Assembly: GCA_022264855.1 (NCBI GenBank)
Contig: JABYQU010000010.1
Coordinates: 434,001 to 498,000 of the forward strand
DNA length: 64,000 nt
Reading direction: 5' to 3'
Origin: Lenzites betulinus
Taxonomy: Eukaryota; Basidiomycota; Agaricomycetes; Polyporales; Polyporaceae
Under the pieces are notes generated by a model, which worked only from the letters and a program-made list of their open reading frames with translations, was not told the origin of the DNA and did not search any database. This document shows positions 37,616-49,000 of this stretch, piece after piece; within the stretch, counting starts at the first letter, position 1; each line of letters opens with the position of its first letter. The translations under genes and the position numbers were made by a program.

Positions 37616-40313
37616 ATGTCGCGCCAGCCTCTGCCCGAGAACGTACCGTCGGTCGCGCCCAACGCGCTCGTTGCTGTGGATAGCGCGGAGGGCTCGGGGA
37701 AGGGCGACTCCGGCGTCGACACGGACGTGGTTGCGATCGCTCCGGTTGGCAGGCACGAGCCCATCGTAACGCGCAAGGTGCGTTTTCTTCCTCTTGGCGA
37801 ACTAACTAGATCAATAACACATCGTCTGTAGGAGCTATGGAGTTACTATCGTGCGTAGCACATTGAGATACTATAATGGCGCAACGATCTTACCTGCCTT
37901 GTGCCAGTGTACTACAATGGTGACAATGTATGGGCATGGCTACGCGTTATCATCTCTGCTTGTACTGATTCTATATGTGCTTGCAGGGTGTTGGTCCCAA
38001 TGGTCGGTAGCCTATAGCGGAATACAGAGGGTGACACTCTAACCTCCGAAACCTACCCAGGCTACTCCATGACGCTGTTCCAGTCCCTTGCGACAGCTGC
38101 TGGATTCGACCCAGTCAAAGGGCCCGGATCGGACTGCTCAGCCGCAGATGCGTCGGGACAATGCGTCGTTCCCTGGTCTGGCGGCACCAAGTCAGTCAGT
38201 TCGGTGGTCCTTGTCTCCAATGGAGTCAGCTTTGCGGTATGCATAAATCCCTACCAGAGCTTCCGATGTCCCATATCTGATATACTCGTTCCCCTAGGTT
38301 ATGACATTGATTTTCACGACCATTGGCTCGGCGGCGGACTACGGCTCGTTTGGGCGGTGGTTGCTCCTCATACTGACGGTCATATGTTGGGCGGCTCAGT
38401 TTGCCAGCATGTCCTTGACCTGTAAGACCTATCCTGCTTCACGTGTGGTGCCTTGGCTCACTGTTTCCAAGCCCCCGACCGCTGGGGAGTTGCGATGGCG
38501 CTCTACATGATCGGGTTCATCTCCTACGGCGCAACACTCGTGTTCTACGCGGCCATCTTCCCGCGTCTTGCGCGCAACACTCCGCATGCTCGTCAGCTGC
38601 GGGAGAAGTACGAGCAGGGCGAGATCCCGGCCGAAGAATACGAGGTGGAGGAGAGTCTCGAGAAGAACCGCATTAGCAACATCAGCACGGTAGGTCGCTG
38701 GACATAGCATGGACGCATCGGTGGATCCTGGTGGCTAACGCAAGGTGCATGGTATAGATGCACAGCAATGTTGGGTATATCTTCACCCTCGCGCTGAATC
38801 TCTCACTTTTGCTCCCTCTGGCGAATAACGCTAGGGTGAACAACTACGTGCTTGTTCTGTGCGTATATCCTGTCAATATGCATTCAATGGTGCTTGCTGA
38901 CTTGGTGTAGAACGAACGGATACTGGGTTATCCTCGGTATCTGGTGGTGTAAGTCACGCAGCGTCTATCAGGCGGCGTGGATACTCATCGCTGCGTACTG
39001 CTAGTTATCTTCCAGCAACCTCGACCTGGCCCCTCTCTTCCTAAAGGAGAGCACTACCTGACGATAGGTTGGAAGCAGGTACGTTAGCGCATGTTAGGAA
39101 CCTCCGTGTGCCCAAGCCAATCGTCTTCTGCTACTCCTTAGATCTGGATTGCCCTCAAGCAGTACAAGAAGCTCCCGAATACCTTCATATACTTGATTGC
39201 ATTCTTCCTGCTCGCGGATGTACGTCTGACTTTCAACTCCCCGAATGCGCGTACGTACTAATCGCGCTTATCTGTGTTACTTTCAGGGCTTGAACACGAC
39301 CGGCACGCTCGTGTCCATCTGCCAGAACGACAAGTTCAACTTCTCGTTCCTGCAGAACACATACCTCGGCCTCGCGCAGGCGATCACGTCCACGATCAGG
39401 TGCGAATGCATCTCATATGGCTATGATGTGCATTGACATGGAATGGTAGCACCCTCGGCTTCTGGTACATCCAGAAGTACTGGAAGATCAGCACGAAGAC
39501 GATGGTGAATCCAGCTTCTCCTTCTCCCCCAGAACACGGCGCTGATACACTCTCTAGTTCACCGTTACGAACGTAGTCACGATCTTCATCCCGCTATGGG
39601 GCATGATCGGGATCTGGACGAACAAATTCGGGTGCGCTCAACTTTAACACCACGTTGTTCCAGTGCGCGCCATACTGAAAACCCCGCGCCTGCTGTGTAG
39701 CTTCCACAACGTCTGGGAGTTCTGGGCGTACAACGTCGTGTTTGGCCTCTTCCAGGCGCCGTACTACGCCTTCTCGCAGACGATGATGGCCGAGCTCACC
39801 CCGCCCGGGTTCGACAACATGGTGCGTCCGCCCCTCTCCCTTTCCCTCTCCCTGCCGTCTCCACCGTCGCCCTTCCTCCCTCCCCCGCGTGCCCCAGATC
39901 TAACAAGTACAACCGCACAGTTCTTCGGCCTGTTCGGGCTCTCGAACCGCGCGTCGTCGATGATCGGCCCGAACGTGATCCAGGCGATCATCGACAGCTC
40001 GGGCGACAACTGGAAGGGCTTCCCCTTCCTCTTCGCGCTCTGCACCGCCGCGAGCATCGTCATCTGGTTCGGTGCGTCCCTTCCTTCCTTCCCTCCCTAC
40101 CTTCCCTGCCCTACACTGCCTCTGTCTCTATCATGTGTTATGTGGTACCGTGGAGAGGAACGCTGACGCGGGACGGCAGGCGTGGACGTGACGACGGGCC
40201 GGCGCGACGCGGTCGCGTGGGCGGAGAAGCACCGCTCGTACGCGGAGACGGGCGTGTTCACCGCGGAGGAGGACGCGGTGAGCCCCTCGGACATGAAGAA
40301 GAAGAAGCTGTAG
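37616..40313 (+). CDS. ATG22: Atg22, vacuolar amino-acid effluxer
   Basis: Atg22 is a multi-pass vacuolar membrane protein (MFS-related) that exports amino acids released by autophagy. Start ATG at 37616, stop ends at 40313, with many short introns and several tiny exons. Recognisable blocks are ELWSYY near the start, VGPNGYSMTLFQSLATAAGF, MTLIFTTIGSAADYGSFGRW, the ISYGATLVFYAAIFPRLAR loop, NVGYIFTLALNLSLL, LNTTGTLVSICQND, GLFQAPYYAFSQTMMAEL and FFGLFGLSNRASSMIGP. These fit the Atg22 family over its full length. An acidic-basic loop (YEQGEIPAEEYEVEESLEK) lies between early helices. The C-terminal tail is charged and ends in KKKKL. Individual small exon edges are approximate. Confidence 0.9.
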
Positions 40314-41069
40314 ATCCAGGACCGCTGGAGCCCTCTTGCATGAATATTCGGTCGGCATGCCTGTACTATCTTGGGCCGGGGCGTGCTGTGTTTTGCTGCT
40401 GTGCTATTGTAGTAGTTACGAACTGGGACTCCGCGTATGATGACACGACTTGTGACGCTCTGAATTCGCGGTGCACACGGCTCGTCAGTGATATGACCGA
40501 GGAGGTTCTATGTAAGAGAGGGAGCGTCAGCAGCGCCCGCTCTACCAATGTATTAACCAAGCTAGCGTCAGCGCCACGACGTGCGGTGATGTGCGTGGTG
40601 TGTGTGCCTAATGTTGTGTGTGACGTTATGTATGTATGTATGCAGGCGTGTCCGTATACGTACTGCGACCGCGCGGGGGGTCGCATGATCGTGGGGGCAG
40701 TGGTTTGGGATGGGGTAGGCGGGTGGGTGAGGGGACGCAGTACGCGAGGCAGTGACAAATGGCAACGAGGCTCGAAGAGAACATGGTGGGGAACGCTACA
40801 GCTGGGGACGGGACGGGCTATCGATAGCAAGTGCGACGCGCACGGCGGGCGCGGGAAGACTGGGATCATGAACGCATAAACAGGGCAGGGGAGGTCGTAA
40901 CGTGTAACCCGGAACTTATAACCGGTCAGGGTGGGTGCGGGCGTAAGCAAGAAGGCGTGCGAGTGCGGGTGCGGGGAGGGCGGTGGCGCAATAATCTAAT
41001 CCGAAGTCCGATTGCAAGAGGAGGAGGCGGAGGCGGGGGGCGAAAACGAGGCCAGGGTGCGCGTTTGAG
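40314..41069. other. convergent intergenic region between ATG22 and the hydrolase
   Basis: About 0.75 kb of 3' flanks of two convergent genes. Long frames here (40133-40879 plus and 40366-40950 minus) are not credible, since they overlap the ATG22 end or have low-complexity composition. Confidence 0.5.
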
Positions 41070-42604
41070 TTAGCGGTCGAGGAACTCGATCATCGCGCGC
41101 GCGACGTCGTCCGGGTGGCTGATCGTGATATCGTGCGGACCGCCCTCGATCGAGACGAGCTCGGCGTGCGGGATGAGGGTCTGCACGCGCGACGCGTAGC
41201 GGTACGGCACCGCCTTGTCCGCCGTGCCCTTCAAACGAGAGTGTCAGCATTCGCGAAACGGGCAGAACGCGACGGATGAAAGGAGGGAAGGGGACGCACC
41301 CAGATGACGAGCACGCTCCCGTTGGTCTTCCGCGAGTGCCGCCCGAGCGCGGCGAACTGCGGCGCGAGGCTGCGTAGCGGCCCCTCGCGGATCGAGGACG
41401 CTATCGCGAGGTTGTACCCGGTTAGATGGGCGGACTGGTGCCGCACGAGCTGGGGGCGGCGGTGCAGGGTCAGAGATAGGGACGCGACGCGAGCTGCGGG
41501 GAGCGCTTACGTCGCCTATTGCGTCGCCCGAGGCTTTCTGGTCCGCGAGGTACTGGAGATAGAGCTGGAGCGGATGTGTGAGCGATAGAAAATAGACGGG
41601 GATAGAGGGCGGTTGTAGGAGACACTTCGCGACAGGTGCCAGATAGATGGTGGATGGGGTGGGTGCATGCGGCGGTAAAAATAGGATGACTTACACGGAA
41701 GGGATAACTTGCAGAAACCACCTGCATGAGAGGCGAAGAGAGGAACTTTGTTGTGCGTGACATATCTGACGACTGTAGGGGATGGGTTATGCTGTCACGT
41801 AGAGACTTGGCTGGCGAGCTGCTTACATCTAAGAGCCCTGCGCTGGAGATGAGCACGACCTTGTCTGTGACAAGATGCGGGAATTGAGCGCCGAACGCAG
41901 CAGCAATGCCACCACCCTGCGGATTCGAGAGGTCATGAGAGACATGAGAGTAGGGGGAAGACGGATATGCGTACCATGGATACTCCGACGATGTTGGCCT
42001 TGCTCCATCCAACATACTGAAGAAGCAACGCGAGTTGAGTCGTGTAGAGATTCGTATCGTATGTGGTCTGGGGTGCATCGGAATACCCGCGGCCGTACAG
42101 GTCTAGACCACTCGTGAGTCGATGAAAAGGGACCGAAACTAAAAGTGGCACACCATATAGGAGGACTCGGTAGCCCTTGGCGGCCAATTTGGGCGCGACG
42201 TCCTTCCAAATAATGGATGGGACGGATAAGCCGTGAATCAAGGCGACCTGAATAGATCGTGAGTGGATGCTTTCCGAGGCGATATGAAGGATCGCGTACC
42301 CGCTTTCCGTTTTCTGGGCCGATGAGCCAGTATCGGACCTATTACGCGCATTAGCGGAGATGAACGGGATGGGGCGGGAAGTAACGCGACGTACCGAGCC
42401 GTAGGGGAACTTTGCGTATGCGCCGCCTTCGTAGAAGCTGTCTGGGTATATTGACCACGCTGGCGAGGACTTGGGGAGAGTGGCAAGCGAGGAGTGGATG
42501 TAGAGGGAGTCGGGGGAGTGGGGGAAGACGGTGAGGAAGTAAGCAAGGATGACGACGGCGGGGCAGACGAGGAGGAACCACTGGAAGGCCGAGGAGGGCG
42601 GCAT
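41070..42604 (-). CDS. alpha/beta-hydrolase fold protein with N-terminal signal anchor
   Basis: The start at 42604 gives MPPSSAFQWF followed by a hydrophobic anchor (FLLVCPAVVILAYFLTVF), so it is probably membrane-bound. The fold motifs are in order: VALIHGLSVPSIIW (oxyanion HG), GLDLYGRGYSDAP (acid-region loop), NIVGVSMGGGIAAAFG (GXSXG nucleophile elbow), LVIWGTADKAVPYRYA (catalytic Asp) and GGPHDITISHPDDVARAMIEFLDR (catalytic His). Several introns give roughly 380 residues. The substrate is unknown. Its 5' side is the left junction of the LINE: only 29 bp separate the start codon from retrotransposon DNA. The reading frame stays open into the element, so upstream ATGs at 42661 and 42784 are artefacts of insertion or, if used, new. 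Confidence 0.88.
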
Positions 42605-42615
42605 GGTGGGGAGGA

Positions 42616-42633
42616 GAGAGAGCACAGACGGGG
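42616..42633 (+). repeat. target-site duplication, left copy
   Basis: The 18-bp GAGAGAGCACAGACGGGG is repeated without mismatch at 54258-54275, immediately after the element's poly(A). It marks the 5' boundary of the LINE insertion. Confidence 0.9.
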
Positions 42634-42833
42634 GGGCTCCTCTTACTTGAACCACCATCATGGTCGGATTTTCCCACGGTTCAGCATGGAGCTGCTGGCC
42701 GGGGAGGTGTCGTCGCTGCCTTAACGCGACGGAAAATCTGAGAAATACGAACGTGAAACGCGACAGGCGGGAGCCAGGTGACACTCAAGAACAAGAAGAG
42801 GGCCTGATGCGAGCGACCCAGCACGACATGGTG

Positions 42834-43115
42834 CCCGAATACGAGCGGATGCCTGCGCAAGCGCGGATGCCCACACACGAGTGAATGCCTGCACAAGTGC
42901 GGATGCCCACGCAACAAGGGATGCCCCCCCCCCCCCCCCATGCGGACGAGACACGCGCGCATGCGAATGAGGGCGAATATACGCCCTCTGAAGCGTGGAT
43001 ACATGCCCATGGGCGAATGCCTGCCCACGAGCGGATGCCTGCCTAAGAGCGGATGCCCGCTGTATGCGGATGCCTGCCAAAGCGCGGATGCCTGCCGAGG
43101 GCGGATGCTGAAACA
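42834..43115 (+). repeat. GCGGATGCC-type minisatellite in the LINE leader
   Basis: About a dozen imperfect copies of a roughly 18-21 bp unit built on GCGGATGCCTGCC, interrupted by a 16-C tract at 42924-42939. It sits near the 5' end of the element, where some LINEs carry promoter repeats. The minus-strand frame through it (42681-43400) is an artefact of the repeat. Confidence 0.7.
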
Positions 43116-44164
43116 GTATTGACCCCCCCCCTCTCCCAAAGCAGGGGCGCCAGACTCGCGGGGCGCTACCTGCGAGAGGGCGCAAGCCCGTGACGGGACA
43201 TAAACAGACAAGTGAACACACATAAGCAACACTTCCATGCACGAAACCCCGGTAACGAGCGGCAAAGACCGGGAAGCGACGGGCGTAGCGTAACGGGATA
43301 AGTGACAGAGTAACGGCGAAAATGGGGCGGCCCGGGCAGACCTGCACGAACCGTGCCAAGGTCCTACCGCCCGAAGACTCATCACAAGTATATTGAACAA
43401 TGGAAATGCAGCTAAGGCCCAGATCTCTAACAGAACCGGCGCCTGCGAGCCCTAGCTCATCGGAAGCCTCCTACAGACATCTCGTGGGCGCCAAATCACG
43501 AACGATGCGCGCACGTGATGAGCACGGCCCATAAATGCATAATCTGAGCCCATGTGTGCGCGGGAGTGTGAACGAGCGCGAGGAACCTTGGAACGAAGCC
43601 CTTGCAGGAACCACACGGGGCCTGAACTGGGACAGCGCGGACCTGTTAAACCAACCCAGGAGGTAATCGCGTGAACGTGAGCACGCAAGGAAACTGGCAG
43701 GAAAAAAGAATAACGCTCACGCCACTGCACGTGGGAGAAGGGGACGACAAGGGGCGGACACACCACACGCAATGGCAGAACCCCAAACAAACCCAAGAAG
43801 AAGCAAAGGGAGAACAACAGGGGCAACATAAGTGACCCAATGGGAATAGTAGACAGTAGGGGCCCAGATATATAATGAGAGTAGAAGGATAGTGGCTAGA
43901 GACAGACAATGGAACCCAACGAATGATGAATATAATCTACAAAGTGTGCGCGCCTAGTGAGTAACCTGGAAACAATTGGAGATGAACAAAACGCCCCCCC
44001 CCCTGGGCAAACTGGGATGAATCAAAACAAAGCACTGAGGGAGAAACAGCTCAGAGCATAAGTATATGCCATGGAAACCCTCTGAACCCAATAAAATAAA
44101 ATGAAACAAGGATAGTGCAATTAACAACATGCACCAGCCCTAAACTGAGAAGCGCGCCGATGGG

Positions 44165-44172
44165 TATATATA
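44165..44172 (+). promoter_or_regulatory. TATA-like box ahead of the LINE extra ORF
   Basis: TATATATA stands about 94 bp before the start codon at 44266, similar to the 86 bp seen for the MFS gene in this window. An internal promoter for the accessory ORF is inferred. Confidence 0.4.
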
Positions 44173-44265
44173 CATGAGACAACCAACGTGGCCCACCACA
44201 CCCACCCTATCTCCTCATCACCCCCAAGAACCCATCCTCCCACACGAACACTGCCCAGAAGAGCA

Positions 44266-44772
44266 ATGGACCCCCTCGCCGTCATACACGTCAAGGAGTG
44301 TGGAAGGACAACGATCGACAGCCCCATCGGAGCCAGGCAATACTCGGTCGTGTACTACGACATGATCACCACCCCGTTCCACCCAATAAGGGTGGGTGGA
44401 AGAGTCAGATGCCACCGCCTGAGCAACATCCTGACCCCACCGGACGCGCCGGAGCGGTATGTCTCAAAGAGACCTGAGGTGGTGGGCGTGGTAATCGGAA
44501 TACGGGGGATGGAGAGGGACACAACGGAGTTCGTTGTCAGGAACCAGAACACCACGACAAGGACGAAATTCGCATACCTCACTGTTCCCCATGTCCCAGG
44601 GGTAACGGTCCACCTTACATGGCCGCAGCGCCTGGTACGCTTCCTCCTCACAAGATTCCTTCCAAGAATCAAGTGGATCGCAATCAGATCGAAGGCCGCC
44701 ATCGTCAACGAAACTGGAGGACATATGGACGTAGCGACGGGCGATGAAGTGCACGACGTGTACGAGATATGA
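44266..44772 (+). CDS. extra LINE ORF ("ORF0"), protein of unknown family
   Basis: 168 residues from the ATG at 44266; the frame is open from 44188. I do not recognise the protein. It looks truly coding: third positions are mostly C or G, and AGG/AGA arginine codons are frequent, as in ORF1 and ORF2 of the same element. It is predicted mainly beta-rich (runs such as RQYSVVYYDM, VVGVVIGI, FAYLTVPHV) with a basic helical segment (RLVRFLLTRFLPRIKW) and an acidic C-terminus ending DEVHDVYEI. It has no zinc knuckle, protease motif or signal peptide. It lies 1.1 kb ahead of ORF1 on the same strand. It could be an accessory factor of the element or a captured host gene. Confidence 0.7.
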   Translation: MDPLAVIHVKECGRTTIDSPIGARQYSVVYYDMITTPFHPIRVGGRVRCHRLSNILTPPDAPERYVSKRPEVVGVVIGIRGMERDTTEFVVRNQNTTTRTKFAYLTVPHVPGVTVHLTWPQRLVRFLLTRFLPRIKWIAIRSKAAIVNETGGHMDVATGDEVHDVYEI

Positions 44773-45889
44773 CCACGAACAGTGGGAGTGCACTGCACGA
44801 GTCGTGAGTACCTAGCGTGAAGACAAGAAAAATGACTAACCTGGGAAACACAAATCACAACTGTAGACGCACTCCTAACCGCACAAGGGGATGGCGATGA
44901 GAAAGAGCAGAGGAGAGCGGCACACGGCGACTTGGGCCGAGGACCTGCGGGGAGCTGGTCAGATGATGGCGCTGAAACTGCAGACGGGATAGGCAGACTG
45001 CACCGGAGCTGGGAATAGAGCATAGCAACAGTGGAACCAAGGATGGGCATATGAGCGGGTGGCTAACAGCATGTACTGAGCCAAATAAAGGGCTGCGGGG
45101 AGTAGCAAACACGCTGAAATGGCGCGCAAGAGGACCGGGAACGAAATGGCGAGCAGTGCTGAGCAAAAAGTGGTGAAGATTACGAACTGGACACGACATG
45201 AGCGACATGCAGAGGATACTGGATGGGACTGCTGCATATATATGTGCTGTATGCCTCCTAAGAATAAACCGATTTGATTAGCGTGATCGCCGCGAAAGAA
45301 GCGCGCGGGTAACCACCGAGAGTGAGAAAAGCAAATAAGCAATAAGACACGAGAAGACGACGATGGGACTAACCGGATGCATATGACGTAGGTGTCACGA
45401 GATGCTGACAGGGCAAGAGCGCCAAATGGACCTAGGAAGGCCGGAGTGGACGAATCACACCGCTGAGGACCAGAGAGAAGGAGAAGGTAACACGCGCACT
45501 GCCCATGACCCTGCAAAAAAGGGGAATAAGTGACCGGGTGACTGAAGACGGGTGCGAGCCGAGGACACGAGCAGGAGAGTGACGATAGACTGAGTAGTGA
45601 AGCGTCCGGGATGGAGAAGCGAGAGAACTGTGACAGCACTCCGGATGAGTGACGTGACGAGCGCGAGTAACAAGTAACGCGGCGAGAGGGATGCATCGAG
45701 CGGGAAACTCATGCTCGGCGAGCGAATCCCCAAGAACGGATGTCACGCGCAACATAAGACTTGAAAGTATGCGGGGGAGCGAAGAGGCAAACGCGCACAC
45801 AGAGGCTTAAGAAGGGGGGTGGAGGACCCCCCCCCCCACGCCCTGAGCCCACTGAAACTGCCCCCCCCCCCCCCTGTGCGGGAGCAGAC

Positions 45890-48614
45890 ATGGATAGCAG
45901 CACGCCGACGCGCGACTCTACGCGCATGCAGGACATTGAGAGAGCCCTCACGGAGGTGCAACAGGCGAAGAGCACCGATAGCGAAGGTCGCAGATGCGAG
46001 GACGAAGAATGCCCTGTAAGATGAGCTATGAGCCCGCATCAATGATGACGACTAACTATGGTCGAATAAGCCGCACCCCCTAGCTGGGAACGAGAAGACT
46101 GTGAACGCGCCCCCAGCGACGCCGAGCACCAGCATACCCGCACATGAGAGCTTCCCGGGAACGCCCTCTCTCCTAGCGAACACACTGGATGAGCATAGCG
46201 CGCCCATTGCGGGCAGCACCCCAGCCCTATCGCCCTTCCGCTTCGGGGGAAGCTGGACGAACGAAGGGCAAGGAGATCCTTTCGCCCCCCACGAAGCGCT
46301 GGAAACACACCCTGAAACAAACATCCGAGCCCCCACCGATGACACGCAGGCCATGCCCGCGGAAAGGACGCAGATGCATGCTGGATGGTGCGCGGAGGAC
46401 GTAAGGACGGGCAAGAGGCGACGCATGTCCTCGCCGCCGACCTTCACACCGAGCCCGACTCACCTCATCGAACAAACGACCCAAACGGCAGCTGGCGGAC
46501 GCGACCTCCGCGAAGGAGGAACCGACGCTGGGAACCTAGCGCCCCCGCAGTACTCGCGAATGACTACTCTCCCCCCCGCTATTGAGCAAAACGTATCGCA
46601 CATCAGAACGCAAGGAGGATGGACGCACCGGGACGAGGAGCGCGAAAGGACGCTGAGGATAGCAGGCCAGGGTATGGAGCGACAAGACCTGAATGCGCGC
46701 GGGCTAGTCACGATGCCGAGGAGGCTGGCGGGCGAACTTCTGAACACGATGATCCCGGGAGCGGGCGACATAACACTCCCCGCGAACGTCTTCGAAGCCC
46801 TCATACAGCAAGCACGGGAGAGCGCTCTCATGAGCGGGCCGTTCCAAGGAGCCGTATACGCACAACAACCCCAGCAGCCCGCGCTGAGCCGAACGAACAG
46901 AACCCTAGCCACGGGAGACGAGATGCTTGCATGGAACCCTCACCCAGATACGAGCCCGGACAATAGTATGGACGTCGACGCGAGCAGCCCGATCCTCGCC
47001 CACCCTGAGCACGAGACGCAGAGCGCCATGACGCTGGATGACCGAATGACGCAGATATACGGACCCGGCGGGTACGGGAGACCTGGCAACTATGGCGCTG
47101 CGTACGAGACGCGGGCGACGCCTCTCAGACTGCTCCCGACGACGATACCGCAGACCCGCGGACAGCCGACCACGTTCATGGCGCCACAGATGCCAATGGC
47201 TCTGACCTACCCGCAGCCGACGCCGACGCCGCAGCGCCCCGGGATACTGGCGACACCGCGCCCGCACACAGCGCAACGCATGACGATGGCTGGAGCACCG
47301 AGCACCGTGACCCCAAGCATGACGCTATCGAACGCCCTTCCTCCCCCGCCTCTCCGCCGAGATGCGCGCCTCACCCTGAGCGAGCGAGCAAGAACTGCAA
47401 CGGGAAACGGAGGAGGGACGCACAGCATGGCCACAAGAACCCCGGCGATCCCCAGGATGCCGACATACGTAGACAGACTGGTCGGCCTCGGACGGGCAAA
47501 CTGCATGATGACCCCGGAAAATGGCTTCCCGACCCCCCAAGGAAGAGGCTTTGGGGACGCAACGAGGTACGACTCCGACGCGAGAAAAGCGATCTGGATG
47601 GGGATCCCCGAAAACCAGCGATGCGTCATCGATGTTGTCGCTAAACATACGTTCACTGTGCAGGAGGCAACCAGGATGACGACTGACCTCAGAAAGGCCA
47701 TCGCCCTCGTTACGGGCGAAACGGCGCCGTTTTTCGTCCTCCCTCCGGAAACGATCACAAGCCGGGAGCAATGGGTAGACGGCCCGCCGGGGTGGCTTCC
47801 GGTCGGGCTCTCAGAGCGCTCCGTCGGGATTCTTGTCGAGCACAAAGTCTTCGCCTTCCGAGAATTCGCATTCACCGTTCTAGATGGCGCCAACCCGCAG
47901 CTCCCGGAGCACCTGTTCTCGTTGGAAGGGGTGACCCAAGACGTCGACTACGTATACGTTGAAGTCGTCCAAACGTGCCTCTGGACGCAGGCGGCGGAGC
48001 AGATCCGAAACGTAGTTGAAGGGCAGCCGCAGTATAGCTCGGATCCGGACCTGTACGCCAAGCACCTCCTAGAAACCATCACGGCCGAGATCGAGAAGCT
48101 GGACGAGGACGCGATAGTAGTACACATCTCAATGATGCCCCCGACCAAGGACGAGGCGAAGTGGCTGGACTGGCGGAAGGAGGTGCAGAAATGTAAGTTC
48201 GGATCGGGGTACGGACAAGACGCGAAAGTTCGAAACCTCGAACGATGCCAGGCGTGCCTGGCGACGAACCACTGCCTCAAAAGCTGCCCACTCCTGAAGA
48301 TCGATGGGTGGACAGGGCCGTCGAGGGTGACGATCGAAGCGAACTACCCGGGCGCGGCAGCAAGGGGGATGACGACGAACGTGAGTGGGACCCAGGGTGG
48401 CGATGGTCGGATCGCAAATGCAGGGGCTGGTGGACCAACGGGCGGAGGATGGAACGCGACGCAAACGCGCGGGGCGGGGCCGAGCAACACGAGCTATGGC
48501 GGCGCGCGTGGAGGATACGGTGGATACAACACAATGATGGCGCATGGGACTGCAAGGGGCGGTGCGAGCACGCGCCCCCCTAAGAACGGCGGGAGATTCC
48601 AGCAGAGGTTCTAG
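45890..48614 (+). CDS. LINE ORF1, gag-like RNA-binding protein with CCHC knuckle
   Basis: The main frame (46056-48614) has no ATG for its first roughly 90 codons. A better model starts at ATG 45890 (MDSSTPTRDSTRMQDIERAL), splices out a 55-nt intron (46016-46070) in phase 0 and continues to the stop at 48614, giving 889 residues. The intron has a GTAAGA donor, an ACTAAC branch site ending at 46056 and an AAG acceptor. The protein is Pro/Thr-rich at first, then has a folded region near 47,560-48,200 and a CCHC knuckle (CQACLATNHCLKSC), with a Gly-rich tail ending GGRFQQRF. LINE ORF1 proteins bind the element RNA. If the intron is not real, ORF1 must start at a downstream ATG. Confidence 0.8.
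46016..46070 (+). other. candidate spliceosomal intron in ORF1
   Basis: GTAAGA donor, ACTAAC branch motif about 15 nt before the acceptor AAG, and length 55 nt, all typical of introns in this genome. Removing it joins the ATG-starting segment to the long ORF1 frame in phase 0. An alternative TAG acceptor at 46083 would not keep this frame. Confidence 0.5.
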
Positions 48615-49000
48615 GAGTGGCAGAAAACATCATGTACTAGAGAGTCAAGAGCGGGAGAGAGTGGCGTTTTCAGAATCGATGTGGCTTGGACCAAAAACGG
48701 ATCTAAGTGCAAAAAGAGCGCGATCAGACAAACGCAAGCCTGAGAACGGTCTAGGAGATGACAGCCTAGACTGAAAGCGCACCCCGGTGATGGCTAACAG
48801 CAAGCCGCAAAACGCCGACTGTCCACAGGTGGCCCAAATACACTGACTCTACGGAGGACAGGAAAGCCGCCTGCGCGCCCACCCATGCGGCGGCCTATTG
48901 AGGCCTCGACGTGCCGCGCCGAGAGGCTGAAGCAAAGGGGTGGCAGGGTACGCTGAGCCAGGCCCCCCCTCCACGCATAGTCGACCGTGGTGCCCGGGAT
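48615..49000 (+). other. LINE spacer between ORF1 and ORF2
   Basis: About 390 bp between the ORF1 stop and the first ATG of the endonuclease frame. The ORF2 frame is already open from 48911 without an ATG. No separate gene is visible. Confidence 0.6.

Noticed and set aside
40133..40879. 248-codon plus-strand frame
   Set aside because: Starts in the last ATG22 intron, reads that gene's final exon out of frame and continues into 3' DNA.
42681..43400. 239-codon minus-strand frame over the LINE leader
   Set aside because: Produced by the minisatellite and poly(C) tracts; repeat-driven absence of stops.
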